From positions 28,639,345 to 28,703,344 of the forward strand of contig CM040439.1 in assembly GCA_022702705.1 (NCBI GenBank): a stretch of 64,000 nt of DNA, in the 5' to 3' direction. The DNA comes from Papilionanthe hookeriana x Papilionanthe teres. Its lineage: Eukaryota > Streptophyta > Magnoliopsida > Asparagales > Orchidaceae. This document shows positions 45,008 to 56,092 of the stretch, one piece after another. Made by a program: the position numbers and the translations under genes. The notes beneath the pieces are model-generated. The model was given only the letters and a program-made list of their open reading frames with translations, was not told where the DNA came from and ran no database searches. The number at the start of each line of letters is the position of its first letter. Within the stretch, counting starts at the first letter, position 1.

Positions 45008-46790
45008 GCTGCTGCTACTAAAATTACATTCCGTGTATTCAATTTTAGCTCTACTCAAACGAAGGCCTTTAGACTCCGACTTAGACCTATATAAGTTTTC
45101 TCGAGCTTTATCTTTATTCTTATCTCCACGAGAAGGATATCATCAGCGAAAAACATACACCAACGTACATCCTTCTATAAATGACCAGTAAGCATGTATA
45201 CTAGAGCTGTTACTTGTGTTCAAACAGAAGGATGAATGAGCAATTATTTTCCTGTTTTAGTTGGATTACATCCGGGATCGACTTTAAGCCTGTATCTTTC
45301 TGTTGTAGTTATGGTTGCTCTCACTAGACAATTACAGCGTTGTTGGCTGATGATGTCCTTCTCGTGGATAAGATTAGAGTTTAGGAAAAACTTAAATTAT
45401 GGAGGTCAACATTGAAGTATAAAGGCCTTTGTTTGAGAAGAACTAAAACTAAATATATGGAATGTAATTTTAATAGTAGTAGTTCAAAGTGATGGTGATA
45501 TAGATGTGGATGTTATTAGTAGAATTGAAGTTGGAAGTGGAGGAATGCTTCGAGGTTTATTGTGTCATAGAAAAATACCGCTTCGACTGAAAAGAAAATT
45601 TTATAAGATGGGGATGATACATACAATTAAAGATATGTATACTAGAGCTTTTACATGTGTTCGAACTGAAGGAGGATTGACCTAATATTTTACTAATTCT
45701 ATTGGTTTACATCAGGGATCGGCTTTAAGCCCATATCTTTTTGCTTTATTTATGGATGGTCTTACCGGTCATTTACAAGAGGATGTACCTTGGTGTATGC
45801 TTTTTGCTGATGATATCCTCCTTGTGGATAAGAAGAGAGAAAAAATCCAGGAAAAACTTGAATTATGGAGGTCTACGTTGGAGTCTAAAGGTCTTCGTTT
45901 GAGTAGAACTAAAACTGAATACATGGAATGTAATTTTAGTAATAGTAGCTCTAGTGACAGAAGTGTAACTTTGGGTGATCAAATTATTAAAAGATGTGAA
46001 CGATTTAAATATCTCGGGTCCATTGTTCGAAGGGATGGTTATATCGATGGGGATGTTAATAGTAGAATTCAGGTTGGTTGGTTGAAGTGAAGGAATGCGT
46101 CCGGCCTATTGTGTGATAGAAAAATACCGCTTAGATCGAAAGGAAAATTTTATAAGAGGGTGGTGAGACCTGCAGTGCTCTATGGTGTTGAATGTTGGCC
46201 TTTAAAACAGAAGCATAATACTAAGTTAAGTGGTACTGGGATGAGAATGATTAGGTGAATAAGTGGCTTTACACTTAGAGACAAAATGCGCAATGAATAT
46301 ATCTGTGAAAGGGTTGGCGTAGCTCCAATAACGAACAAAATTAGAGAGAGTCGTCTTAGATGGTTTGGTCACATTAAATGTAGACCATCTGATGATCCGA
46401 TTAGGAGACTAGATGTTTTAGACTCAACTTATGTTAAGAAAGACAGATGCAGTCTTAGGAAGACTTGGGCTTATTGTAAAAATAATGATCTTAATCTGCT
46501 AGAAATAAATGAGAATATGACACTAAATTGGATAAAATGGAGAAGAATGATTCATGTAGCCGACCCCACTTGGTGGGATTAAGGCTTTGTTGTTGTTCTT
46601 GTTGTTGGAGATGAGACATACAATACTCTCTGGCACTGAATGTTGACATTTAAAAAAGGAGCATAAAACTAAGTGCTTTCGAGATGAGAATGCTTACGTG
46701 GATGAGTGGCTTTACTCTTAGAGACAAAATGTGAAATGAATGAATCCGTGATAGCGTTCGTGTATATCTAGTGGTGGACAAAATTATCAT
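45008..46790. mobile_element. Rearranged RTE LINE cluster: four overlapping fragments
   Basis: Antisense fragment at 45020-45188, then a sense fragment at about 45189-45605, a longer sense fragment at 45610-46612 reaching the 3' end '...gccgaccccacttggtggg' plus a TTG-rich tail, and another sense piece at 46613-46790. The third encodes a reverse transcriptase piece with the catalytic FADD box (45752-46090, near residue 18) and 'RLRWFGHIKCRP' (46286-46582). Frames are broken throughout. The fragments overlap in content, so this is not a single truncated element. Confidence 0.85.
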
Positions 46791-46792
46791 AT

Positions 46793-46880
46793 TATATATA
46801 TATATATATATATATATAGTGTAAATATAAAAATTTAGGAGATAAATATGTGGGAAGAGTATTGTCACATGTAAATGTCC
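46793..46880. repeat. (TA)n and MITE-1 right-arm fragment
   Basis: TA run 46793-46818, then 'gtgtaaatataaaaatttag' to 'cacatgtaaatgtccc'. Confidence 0.55.
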
Positions 46881-47206
46881 CTAAAAGTTTAATTAATCTT
46901 ATCTGCAGTATAGCTTATCCACTCAAAACAAGAGGCGCTAACGCGGGTGCGCAACGTGGTGAAGTTCTCAACTCCCAATTGCCCACCTGTACAGCAATTT
47001 GATACACGTGGCAACCAATCGGTCCATCCACGTCACTTTCTTTCAAAATCCAACGGTCATAATCCGGATAAACACAAAGGGCTGAGAAATGGATAAAGAA
47101 AAAAAAGTTCACGACTCCCCGTCTTCTCTTCCTCCCCATCTTTCCCATTTTTTTTTATTTTAGGGTTTTCTCAATATCGGTGTCAAAGCTTCGATCTTTT
47201 GAATCC

Positions 47207-48695
47207 ATGGCGGAGTTATTGAGCAAAAGCAGCATCTTTCCCCTTATTGATCACCAGTCTTCATCTTCTTCCATTTCTCAAAAACCATTCTTTTGTTCTT
47301 TCTCCACCTCGTCGATGCAGCCTGCAAGCAAGTTTCTTGGGAAGAAATTGCTTACCGAGAACCGAAAGGGGAAAGTTTTGAATCGAAATCTTCATGCTGT
47401 TCCTGTTCAGGTAAATCGAAAATATATTGATTTTATTTTTCTTTCTCTGAAAAGGAAATTTTTTTCTGATTATTTGGGTGCCTGAAACGAAATTCAGATG
47501 GCAGCTCTGATTAGTAAAGCTATGAGGTGGTGGGAGAAGGGGATTCAGCAGAACATGAAGGAGATTGAATCAGCTCAGGAGCTTGTGGATTCCCTGTCGA
47601 AAGCTGGTGACAGGCTTGTTGTTGTGGATTTCTTCTCTCCTGGTTGTGCTGGTTGCAGAGCCCTTCATCCAAAGGTTGTTCTTTTACCATAAAAATTACT
47701 TTTTTTTTTAACTGTGCCAAGTTTATTTATGTAGTAGTTCGTTTTTGATTGCAGATATGTCAATTTGCCGAGAGGAATCCAGATGTTCTCTTTCTACAAG
47801 TGAATTATGAGATGCATAAATCCATGTGCTATAGCTTGAACGTTCATGTTCTTCCCTTTTTTAGGTTTTACAGGGGAGCAAATGGTCGCCTTTGTAGCTT
47901 CAGCTGTACTAATGCCACTGTAAGTTCTGCAACTTCTTTTGTGGACTATTTGTAGCTATTTTATATTTTTTTCTTGTCTTACAATTTGAGTTCTGCAAAT
48001 CCAGATTTGGCTGCTTAAAACCAGAAAATTCTTTTGCTTGACTGTCAAATCTTGTCAAGTTTGACCAGATTTTCTTATTCAGATTTCTAATAGCTGCATC
48101 TTCTTAATTACATACACAACAGTAATCTGTAAATCACATATAAGACGAAGTTATCTAAAGCAAGATTGACATTTTGATACACAAATATACAAGAAGGAAG
48201 AGCCTGTGTTTATCTCAGGACTTATGATTTGCGAGATGGAGAAAGTCTGAAATCTGTTAATTCCTGTGAATGATGATACTTAACATTTTTTGGTTTTAAC
48301 AAACAACATAATGAAATGAGATTCATTAAAATAATAGGCTTTGATTTGTCTGTTTGGCAACACTAAAACTTGCTTAAATCCCTGCTAAAAATAGGATTTT
48401 TAAAACTCATTATGCCATTCTATTGCAGATTAAGAAATTTAAGGATGCACTAGCTAAGCATAACACTGAAAGATGCAGCCTTGGACCAGCAAAAGGGTTA
48501 GAAGAATCTGAACTGTTAGCTCTAGCTGCAAATAAGGATCTGTGCTTCAGCTATACCAAGAAGGAAGAGCCTGTGTTCTCTGCTGCTGCTGAAGTTAAGG
48601 ATCCGGTTTCACCCATTAAAGAGCTCCCTCTTTCTCTGATTTCATTATCCAGGCAAGAGTCTGAAGGCCAAGCTTTGGCTACTTCTGGGAGATAA
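47207..48695 (+). CDS. ACHT4: Atypical Cys/His-rich thioredoxin (ACHT4/5-like), chloroplast, four exons
   Basis: Exons 47207-47410, 47498-47674, 47755-47919 and 48429-48695 join to 270 codons. Residues 1-68 are Ser/Lys-rich without acidic residues at the start, as in a chloroplast transit peptide. The thioredoxin fold spans about 85-195: VVVDFFSPGCAGCRALHPK (active site C118-A-G-C121), FLQVNYEMHKSMCYSLNVHV, the cis-proline block LPFFRFYRG, and SFSCTNATIKKFKDAL. The C-terminal tail NTERCSLGPAKGLEESEL is typical of this subgroup. Such proteins are thylakoid-associated oxidising thioredoxins acting with 2-Cys peroxiredoxin and, for ACHT4, with ADP-glucose pyrophosphorylase; this is family knowledge. 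The start ATG at 47207 follows a short leader. The active-site tetrapeptide CAGC differs from the CGGC I associate with the family. Confidence 0.92.
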
Positions 48696-49413
48696 GATTT
48701 AAGAAAATGATGATGGACTTTTATGTTGGAACATTTCATCTGTATTTCTGTACAGTTTTTTTTCATTATTTTTATAATTGTTTTGTGATGCAAAGTGTGC
48801 ATTAGAGGGAGTTCATTGTATTTTATTGCAGGCCAACTTTGTTTTCTATTTTTTTTAATTTTTTTTTGGTGTTTGATGGCCTATTTAAGTATGGATATTG
48901 CAGGCCTGCTTCACTCAGCTGCTTAACTGTAACAGAACTTGATTGAGATTTGTAATTTTGATATTTATTGAAAGAGTGATTGTACTTATCTACTGTTATT
49001 GTTGTGTAAAGTTCTTTTGTCTTCAGTCATTAAAGATTGGGATAATTACATTAACACTTGAAAGATGAGTTTTTTGAACTAATTTATAAGTTATAGAAGT
49101 TGTTATGGCTTCTGTTATTAAATATTGAGATAATTACATAAATCTTTGTGTTATATACACCTAAACATAAATGTTATGGCGACAAATATGTAAATACATA
49201 AAAATTGAATATGCCTGATGCCAATATGTTCTTTCTTGCATAAAGTTCAAGGGCATGAGTAATCTCAGAGTGTAGCTCAAAATGATTAACAAACTTCATG
49301 ATTGAGTAGTGAGCTCTTCCTACATTATATTAATAAATAACAGTATATGATATACAATATTGATTGATTAATTAATAATAATATGCACTCAAGTTGAATC
49401 AGGTTTGGTCTTA
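48696..49413 (+). other. 3' region of the thioredoxin gene; MITE-1 fragment
   Basis: T-rich 3' UTR-like sequence to about 48960, then AT-rich DNA. 49120-49205 holds MITE-1 arm words ('agatgttatggcgacaaatatg'-like). Confidence 0.4.
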
Positions 49414-49695
49414 GGGCCCGTTTGGGGCAGCATATTTTGTGTGGTAGTGTTTTGAAAACGCATCTATCTTGTTTGGGTAAACTGAATTTTGGCAGCTTAT
49501 GTGTTTTCAAAATGTTAAAAACAGTATTTTCACACCGCACCTGCTTAGGCGGTGCGGGAGCTTTCTAGTTTCGGCCTGACTTTTCCAAAAAAGATAAAAA
49601 TTCGTATTAGCCACCGCACCATCTTATCAGCAGATTATTTTTAATCAGCTTATCAGCAGATTATTCAATAAACTGCAACTGCCCCAAACAGACTC
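49414..49695. mobile_element. Tourist/Harbinger-like MITE with TTA duplication
   Basis: GGGCCCGTTTGGGGCAGCAT on the left, 'aactgccccaaacagactc' on the right, TTA at 49411-49413 and 49696-49698. 282 bp. Confidence 0.88.
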
Positions 49696-50157
49696 TTAAA
49701 CTTAATTATTATTCAAGTCCAAGCTCCACCTTATAATAACAAAAATTTTAGAAACAAGCTTGTTGTTTATTTTATGGAAAATATGTGATTATAAGTCTGT
49801 TTTAGATGAAAATGTCCCACATTTAGCTATAAAGCATTTATTTGAATATAATTTGAACTGTTCAAATAATGTTCTAATAGGCTCGTTTATGTTTCCAACA
49901 AGATTTAAACAACATATAGTAACAACATATATAACATAATGCATTTCATTAACTATAATAATGAATGTAATTGAGTGAAATCACAAAATCCACAACAACA
50001 CAATTGACTTATAAACATATACAATAATCTAAGATTTATAATACATGAAAAGAATTATCATAAAACGAGACACAATAGTTTATCATATGATATGCATTAC
50101 ATTAAATATCAGAAAATGCATCACAATAGCAAAAAAATATACTTTCTCTTTTTTGCC

Positions 50158-50332
50158 TTCGACCCATTTCGGGCAGCTTGTGCGTTTCAAGACTGAAACG
50201 CAGTCTGCAGGTCGACCGCAGGGTTTGACCTACGGCCTACGTTTAGTGTAAAAACCCAACTGCATTTTGGATAAACTACTGAAACGTCTTCAAAACGCCG
50301 CCTGCACTTATAAACTGCACCAAACATATTTA
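50158..50332. mobile_element. Tourist-like MITE just upstream of the PPR gene
   Basis: 'gacccatttcgggcagcttg' on the left and 'cacttataaactgcaccaaac' on the right are imperfect inverted ends, as in the family. It lies about 140 bp before the PPR start codon. Confidence 0.5.
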
Positions 50333-50473
50333 ATAAATCCAACAAAATAATAATACTAATAATAATAAAACCAAAATTATTAATTTCAGCCAAACACCAC
50401 AAAGATCTCGTTTTTGTTGTTATTATGGGCATGAAATGTACAAACTGCATCTTTCGAGCTATAACTTCGATCC

Positions 50474-52177
50474 ATGTCTCAAGGATGCAGCTTGACACTC
50501 GTCTCCTCTCGTCTACTCTCCCATACATATCAAACCAGCAATAGAAACCATCACCTTACTCCTCTTCATTTCCTCACCCTTTTACTGAATCAATGCTCCA
50601 CCTTCAACCAGATAAGCCAAGCTCACACCTTTATGCTGTCCCGAGGCCTCGATCAAGACAATCTCCTCCTCAGCAAGTTCATCCATGTGTGTTCTTCCTT
50701 GGGCTTCAAAGACTACGCCTTTACGCTCTTTGAATGCAAACCAAGTCCCGATCTGCATCTTTATAACACAATGATCAGAAGTCTATCTCAGTCGGATTCA
50801 CCAAGAGACGCCATTGTTTTGTTCAACAAGATTCAAGCCGCAGGGTTTCGACCCAACACTTACTCTTTTCCTTTTCTGCTGAAGGCTGCAGCACATTTAT
50901 CCAACGCTGAGGTCGGACGAGAGGCTCATGGACAGGTTTTTCGACTCGGTTTTGAATTTGACATTCATGTCTCAACTCTTCTTGTTCATACGTACTCTGC
51001 TTGCAGATATATCAGTGACGCCCGCCAACTGTTTGATGAAATTCCTCAAACAGATGTGGTTCTTTGGAAATTGGAATGCAATGGTTACGGGTTACTCCAA
51101 GGTTGGTGATCCCGACAGTGCGCGCGAGCTGTTTGATAGAATGGCTGAAAAGAATCTCATATTGTGGACATCAATGATCACCGTATATGCACAAATGAAT
51201 CGTGCTGATGAGGCGGTTGTCTTCTTTTATAGGATGCAGCTCGAGGATGGCATTGAGCCAGATGAAGTAGCATCATTGTCAGCACTTTCAGCTTGTGCTC
51301 AGTTAGGTGCTCTGAATTTAGGGGAATGGATTCATAGTTACATTGATAAGCATTGCTTGCATAAGACCATCCCGCTGAGTAATGCGCTCAACGACATGTA
51401 TGCTAAGGCAGGTGACATATGTAAGTCATTTGAAGTGTTTGAAAGTATGAAGAGTAGGAGTATTGTTACTTGGACTACAATGATAGCTGGGTTTGCTCTT
51501 CATGGGCTCGGGAGCGAAGCTCTGCAACTTTTTGTTCGAATGGAAAGCGAAGGCGTGACACCGAATGGCATTACTTTTATAGCCATTCTATCAGCTTGCA
51601 GCCACGTTGGTGATGTTGAGTTGGGAAGAAGGTATTTCAGCTCAATGAAATCATGCTATAATGTTGAGCCTCAAATAGAGCACTATGGTTGTATGGTTGA
51701 TATTCTTGGTCGCGCCGGTTTCTTAAGGGAGGCGAGGGATCAAGTAAGAGAAATGCCTTTTAAGCCTAATGCAGCTATATGGGGATCTCTGTTGTCTGCT
51801 TCAAGAATTGTTGGCGACGTCGAGGTTGGCGAGGCGGCGTTGAAGCATCTCATCGAAGTTGAGCCTGAAAATAGTGGGAACTATTCTATATTATCCAATA
51901 TTCATGCAACAAACGGGAACTGGGATGATGATGGAAGGTTGAGGAGGGTTATGAAGGATTGGGGAGTTGTTAAAAGTTCCTGGAGGGAGTTCTATTGAAT
52001 TAGATGGCAAAGTTCATGAATTTACGTCCATGGATGGGACTCCATCCTTCATTTGAGGAGATACATGAGGTTCTTGATGAGATGAAGAAGAACCTAAAGA
52101 TCAATGGCTCTGCTCCAAGGTTTTTCGAAGGCAGATGTTTATATAGTTCTGCAAGAGTTGGTTTTGTTTGGCCATGA
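50474..52177 (+). pseudogene. Pentatricopeptide-repeat (PLS-E class) gene with three frame-disrupting insertions
   Basis: A single-exon PPR gene of about 564 codons if its frame were continuous. The first frame (from ATG 50474) gives an N-terminal leader and PPR motifs such as LYNTMIRSLSQSDSPRDAI and FRPNTYSFPFLLKAAA. Near 51066-51073 seven extra bases (a TTGGAAA/TTGGAAT tandem duplication) shift the frame; the PPR series then continues in the frame ending at 51998 (e.g. WTSMITVYAQMNRADEAVVF, WTTMIAGFALHGLGSEALQL, EHYGCMVDILGRAGFLREA) into an E motif (IWGSLLSASRIVGDVEVGEA). An extra A in AAAA near 51972-51975 and an extra C near 52042 shift it twice more; the family-like tail then runs to TGA at 52175-52177, without a DYW domain. 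Intact relatives act in organellar RNA editing or processing. Either a recent pseudogene or assembly error. Confidence 0.85.
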
Positions 52178-52574
52178 TTTACATGATTTTTGAGTTTAAC
52201 ATTATAGAGATTGAAGGTATCAGATGAGGTGTACAGTGTTCTTTAAGTAATGAGTTTTGAATCATTTAAATCCCACATTGTGGTCTGGTTTTATCAGACC
52301 ATCAGACCATTTCTTGTACTTAATGGATCTGCAATTGTGTTGACAACAAGATGTTTGGTGTGATACAATCATATGGGTTATTAAGCTTTCTTTCTCTCCC
52401 CCTTTCTCTATTTCTCTGTTTTTGTCTTTCTAAGCAGAAAAATTATCAGGAATCCTGATGTAATTTTGCATCACGACTACAATTAGGATCTGCATCTGTC
52501 TGTACACGTGACAGATCTTGATTGGAGTCTTAAAACTAAGCTCTGAACGTTATAGCATGGCTCTTTATATTGAT
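52178..52574. other. PPR 3' flank
   Basis: Contains 'ctgtctgtacacgtgacagatcttgattggagtc' at about 52496-52531, a word that also forms the target of the MITE at 56686-57081, so both belong to an older dispersed repeat. Nothing else recognised. Confidence 0.35.
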
Positions 52575-52780
52575 ATATTAATGCCATTGAATATTTAACA
52601 CCTAAATTTTATATATATGCCATTTTATCTATGCTTTAAAAAAGTATTTACCTTTTTAATAGTTAAAATAATAATATTTTAAATGTAATATAAAAGATTT
52701 GGGTGTTACAAATGAAAAAAAATTATGACTTTTCGTGTTAGAAATGTGAATATATAATTCAGTGATCTGTATGTTGTAAA
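52575..52780. mobile_element. MITE-1 copy, degenerate
   Basis: Left arm words 'atatttaacacctaaatttt', centre 'ctatgctttaaaaaagtatt', right arm 'tcgtgttagaaatgtgaatat'. Termini eroded. Confidence 0.6.
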
Positions 52781-53016
52781 TTATGCATTTTTTACTGCAC
52801 ACAAGTTGTGCAAATCCGAATCTAAAACCTACAACTATTTTTTCAATTAATTTAAACAAGCTAATTTTGAACGGAACATAGAACATAGAACGAGAATATT
52901 TAACACAACGTTTCACTAGCGATTTCAGCCAATTTTGAATAAAGCCGAATAGAGAACCAATTTCGATCAAGCAGAACACGAGCCAAGCTCAAGCTAACGC
53001 CCTAATAAAAAAAAAA

Positions 53017-53229
53017 GGGGCAATTACATATAGGCACCCAGAACATTGTTATTTACAAATCAAGCACCCAGTTTCATCCATTTTTCAAATTCTCACTCAA
53101 ATATCAAAGGTCCCTTCATATTTTTCATTTTTATCAGGTTTAATAGTGGCATCGGTTTAATAGTTCAAAAAGATCAGTGCTTTGATTTGTAAATAGCAAT
53201 GTTTATTGTGCCATTTATGCAATTATCCC
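53017..53229. mobile_element. MITE-5: foldback element with ~50-bp inverted ends
   Basis: GGGGCAATTACATATAGGCAC ... 'ttatttacaaatcaagcac' on the left is mirrored by 'gtgctttgatttgtaaata' ... 'gccatttatgcaattatccc' on the right. 213 bp. The start resembles MITE-1, but the body differs. Confidence 0.75.
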
Positions 53230-53275
53230 ATAAAAATATTGGCCAATCATAAAACAAGCTCCCAACTCGCAACTG

Positions 53276-53390
53276 TAACAATCTACAAAGACACCAAAAT
53301 CAGTAGTAATAACATCTTAAAACTAAAATTTTATAACAATCTCCAAAGACACCAAAATCAGTAGTACATCTTAAAACTAAAAGTATGTTC
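53276..53390. repeat. 58-bp tandem duplication in the FER 3' flank
   Basis: The unit beginning 'taacaatctacaaagacacc' at 53276 is repeated from 53334 with few changes ('caccaaaatcagtagta' in both). It may lie in the FER 3' UTR. Confidence 0.8.
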
Positions 53391-53449
53391 AGCACATTCT
53401 CAAACTAAATATTCAGAGATGAAGAAGCACCTCATAGTGCAGCAAGGCT

Positions 53450-56092
53450 TCAGCGTCCCTTGGGGTTCATGATCTGAGAGAAAACCGCGCTGGGTGTGAG
53501 CCCATCCGAGTCCTCGCTTGCAATACTCCGGCCACCCATACTCATCGTCGAGCTCGTCGTCATCGTCATCGTAGTCGTCCTCGACTCCATGGACGGATCA
53601 TCCACATCCTTCTTCCCCCCATCATCCACCTCCTCCAACCCTCCATCCCCCACAAACAACCCGCTCTCCTCCGCGCCCTCCTGCAGCTGCAGAGCAAACT
53701 CCAGATTCCATAGCACATCCCCCGTCGCCGGACGATCGATTCCATGATCGGAAACGCACTTCTCCGCCGTCTCCGCGAACTTCTTGAAGCATTGCGGGGC
53801 TATCTTCCCCTTGAGATATGGATCAATGATCTGATCCAGCATCCCCTTCTTTTGGCAATGCAGAGCCCATTCTGCCAGACTGACCTGCTCCTTCGGGAGA
53901 GATGAATTCAAAGCTGGGCGCGCGCAGATGACCTCGAACAGCACGACGCCGAAGGAGTAGACGTCGGATTTCTCTGTCAGCTGCTGCCGCCGGAAGTATT
54001 CGGGGTCGAGGTAGCCGAAGCTCCCCTTCACTACCGTGCTGACATGAGTGTTGTCGACGGTCGGACCGGTTTTGGAAAGCCCGAAATCAGAGACCTTGGC
54101 CACCCATTTCTCGTCCAGAAGAATGTTGGTCGTCTTCACGTCACGGTGGATGATGGTGTGCTTTGCTCCGGTGTGGAGGTAGTGCAGTCCTCTCGCGGCG
54201 CCGATGCAGATCTCCAGCCGCTGCTTCCACGGCAATGGCGGCTTCTGAGTTTTGTACAGATGCTCGCGGAGAGTTCCGTGAGCCATGTAATCATATACGA
54301 GGATCATCTCCCGGTTCTCCTCGCAATATCCGATCAGGGAGACGAGGTGGCGGTGGCGGAGCTTGGAGAGCATCTCGATCTCGGTTTGAAACTCGTGAAC
54401 GCCTTGCTCAGACATTGGATTTCCTCGCTTGATCGCCACCTTCGTGCCGTCATCAAACTCGCCGCGATATACCTTTCCGAATCCACCAACTCCGAGCAGA
54501 CGGGTTTCATCGAACTTATTGGTGGCTGATTCGATCTCGGCGAAGGAGAAATGGCGGCAGAGGTTCGACGGTAACGACGAGGCGTAGCTCCCCGTCGTGT
54601 TCGTCTTCGCCGAAGCAGCAGAATTCGAGTTCTCATATAGTGAAAGAGGGAGCCAACCAGAAGGTCCATCACTTGCGCCAGCATCCTTCCCCTTCTTCTT
54701 CTTATTCTTCTTCCTTTTATAAAGAACAACCAACAGGATTGCAAGGGCGACAATGACGGCGCCGCCAACTACCCCACCGACAATCACCTTAGTTTTTTTA
54801 GAATTTGAGTGTTGATTCTTGAAAATCTTCCCAGGTTCATAGTCTATCTGTGGTGGAAAGTCAGGGTTTGGCCCGGCGAGATTGTTATCACTGTTCTGCA
54901 ACTTAAAAACCTCCATTCCATTCAATATCGCATCGAAGTATTCAGGCTTGGTTTGGAGATCAGGATGGAGAGCTACCCATAAATCCATCATCCCTGATCC
55001 TGAGATAGGGACGACATAATCCTTATACACTGGTTTACCAATCCCACCGCTCCATGCAATCACATCGGATTCTTCCTGCGCTGTCTGATTAGAGAGAAAG
55101 ATATCAAAAACTCTCTGATTAATCTTGGTGATGGGGTACTGTATCTCGCAGAAATGAAGCCTGACGAGGTAGAAGAAACCGGCATCAACGCTCAGAATCC
55201 ATGTCAGATTGTAGTTCCTGTTCACAGAAGGTTCAGGCCCCATCGATCTTGCCGTCAAATAAACATCCGTCGGAGCTATATAGTTCGGCAAACTGGTTGA
55301 GTACTGAATCGTCACATTCGGATCGGCGGAGTAGGTTACTCCATACCCAGCTCCATAGATGTATAATGAATCATCTGCCCAAGATCTATACAAACCAGAA
55401 TCTCCAGTTGGGGATATCGCCTGCCCGCCAACATTTAGCCGATAAACAGTTTCCATTGCCCAATCGTCTGGGATCGGGTACTGAAGTGGTGTTCCACCTT
55501 TAACCAGCAGAGGAGTGCTCGCAGAAAATAAATCCGGCATGGAAACAATCTCTATACCGTTGATGAAGGCATAGGAGTTGGAGTAGTTCTTAGATGGCGT
55601 GAAGGTGAGGTTGAGACCAGCAGAAGACACATTGACTGAAAACTCCCGAATCAAGTAAGCGTAGTTGATCGCTGCAGCGGTTTGATAAGCGGAGAAATTG
55701 TGGAGGAGAGTGATCTGTCCGGCGGTGACAGAGAAGATGCCATCTGCGGCGGCGTGGTTGGAGTAGTTAGAAGGGTAGAAGTAGAGTCGGACGTACTTAC
55801 GGCCTGCGCCCAGAGGGAAGGAGTAGGTGAGAGGCGATGTGAAGACACGAGCCGTAAGGTATGGATACTGAGAAACGGATGAGTCCTGGTTCGACGCCCG
55901 AGACCCAGCGCTGTTCAGCCCTGGCGGAGCGTATTTGGATCCGGTGTCGCCGTCCCAAGTCCGGCCATACTCGTCTGGGTTCTGGCCGGAGGATCCGCAG
56001 TCGAGGAGAATGTAGTCGCGGGGTGTGAAGGTGGAGTTATCTCCGGAGGCGATCGCGGCGAAGAACAGAATCAGGAAGGGCAGCGACTTCAT
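53450..56092 (-). CDS. FER: FERONIA-type CrRLK1L receptor kinase
   Basis: 880 codons in one exon, close to the usual length of FERONIA. Residues 1-17 are a signal peptide (LPFLILFFAAIASG). About 28-200 and 215-400 are the two malectin-like domains, with many N-glycosylation sites. A transmembrane helix lies near 440-462 (VGGAVIVALAILLVVLY), followed by a lysine-rich stop-transfer segment and SGWLPLSLYEN. The Ser/Thr kinase domain covers about 530-800: GVGGFGKVYRG, catalytic VAIKRG lysine, HRDVKTTN near 651, DFGLSK near 668, and GSFGYLDPEYF. The C-terminus ends SEDSDGLTPSAVFSQIMNPKGR-like, the FERONIA signature. All catalytic residues are present. The family perceives RALF peptides with LLG co-receptors at the plasma membrane and controls cell-wall integrity, growth, fertilisation and immunity. 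The Met at 56092 precedes the signal peptide directly. A leader intron (56109-56376) is likely. Confidence 0.96.
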   Translation of the reverse strand: MKSLPFLILFFAAIASGDNSTFTPRDYILLDCGSSGQNPDEYGRTWDGDTGSKYAPPGLNSAGSRASNQDSSVSQYPYLTARVFTSPLTYSFPLGAGRKYVRLYFYPSNYSNHAAADGIFSVTAGQITLLHNFSAYQTAAAINYAYLIREFSVNVSSAGLNLTFTPSKNYSNSYAFINGIEIVSMPDLFSASTPLLVKGGTPLQYPIPDDWAMETVYRLNVGGQAISPTGDSGLYRSWADDSLYIYGAGYGVTYSADPNVTIQYSTSLPNYIAPTDVYLTARSMGPEPSVNRNYNLTWILSVDAGFFYLVRLHFCEIQYPITKINQRVFDIFLSNQTAQEESDVIAWSGGIGKPVYKDYVVPISGSGMMDLWVALHPDLQTKPEYFDAILNGMEVFKLQNSDNNLAGPNPDFPPQIDYEPGKIFKNQHSNSKKTKVIVGGVVGGAVIVALAILLVVLYKRKKNKKKKGKDAGASDGPSGWLPLSLYENSNSAASAKTNTTGSYASSLPSNLCRHFSFAEIESATNKFDETRLLGVGGFGKVYRGEFDDGTKVAIKRGNPMSEQGVHEFQTEIEMLSKLRHRHLVSLIGYCEENREMILVYDYMAHGTLREHLYKTQKPPLPWKQRLEICIGAARGLHYLHTGAKHTIIHRDVKTTNILLDEKWVAKVSDFGLSKTGPTVDNTHVSTVVKGSFGYLDPEYFRRQQLTEKSDVYSFGVVLFEVICARPALNSSLPKEQVSLAEWALHCQKKGMLDQIIDPYLKGKIAPQCFKKFAETAEKCVSDHGIDRPATGDVLWNLEFALQLQEGAEESGLFVGDGGLEEVDDGGKKDVDDPSMESRTTTMTMTTSSTMSMGGRSIASEDSDGLTPSAVFSQIMNPKGR

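Noticed and set aside
51066..51073. Treating the PPR frame change as a spliced intron
   Set aside because: Only seven bases separate the frames, far too short for a spliceosomal intron, and they form a tandem duplication.
53496..55882. Plus-strand frames (83-161 codons) and extra minus frames inside FER
   Set aside because: Antisense or shifted shadows of the 880-codon receptor kinase.
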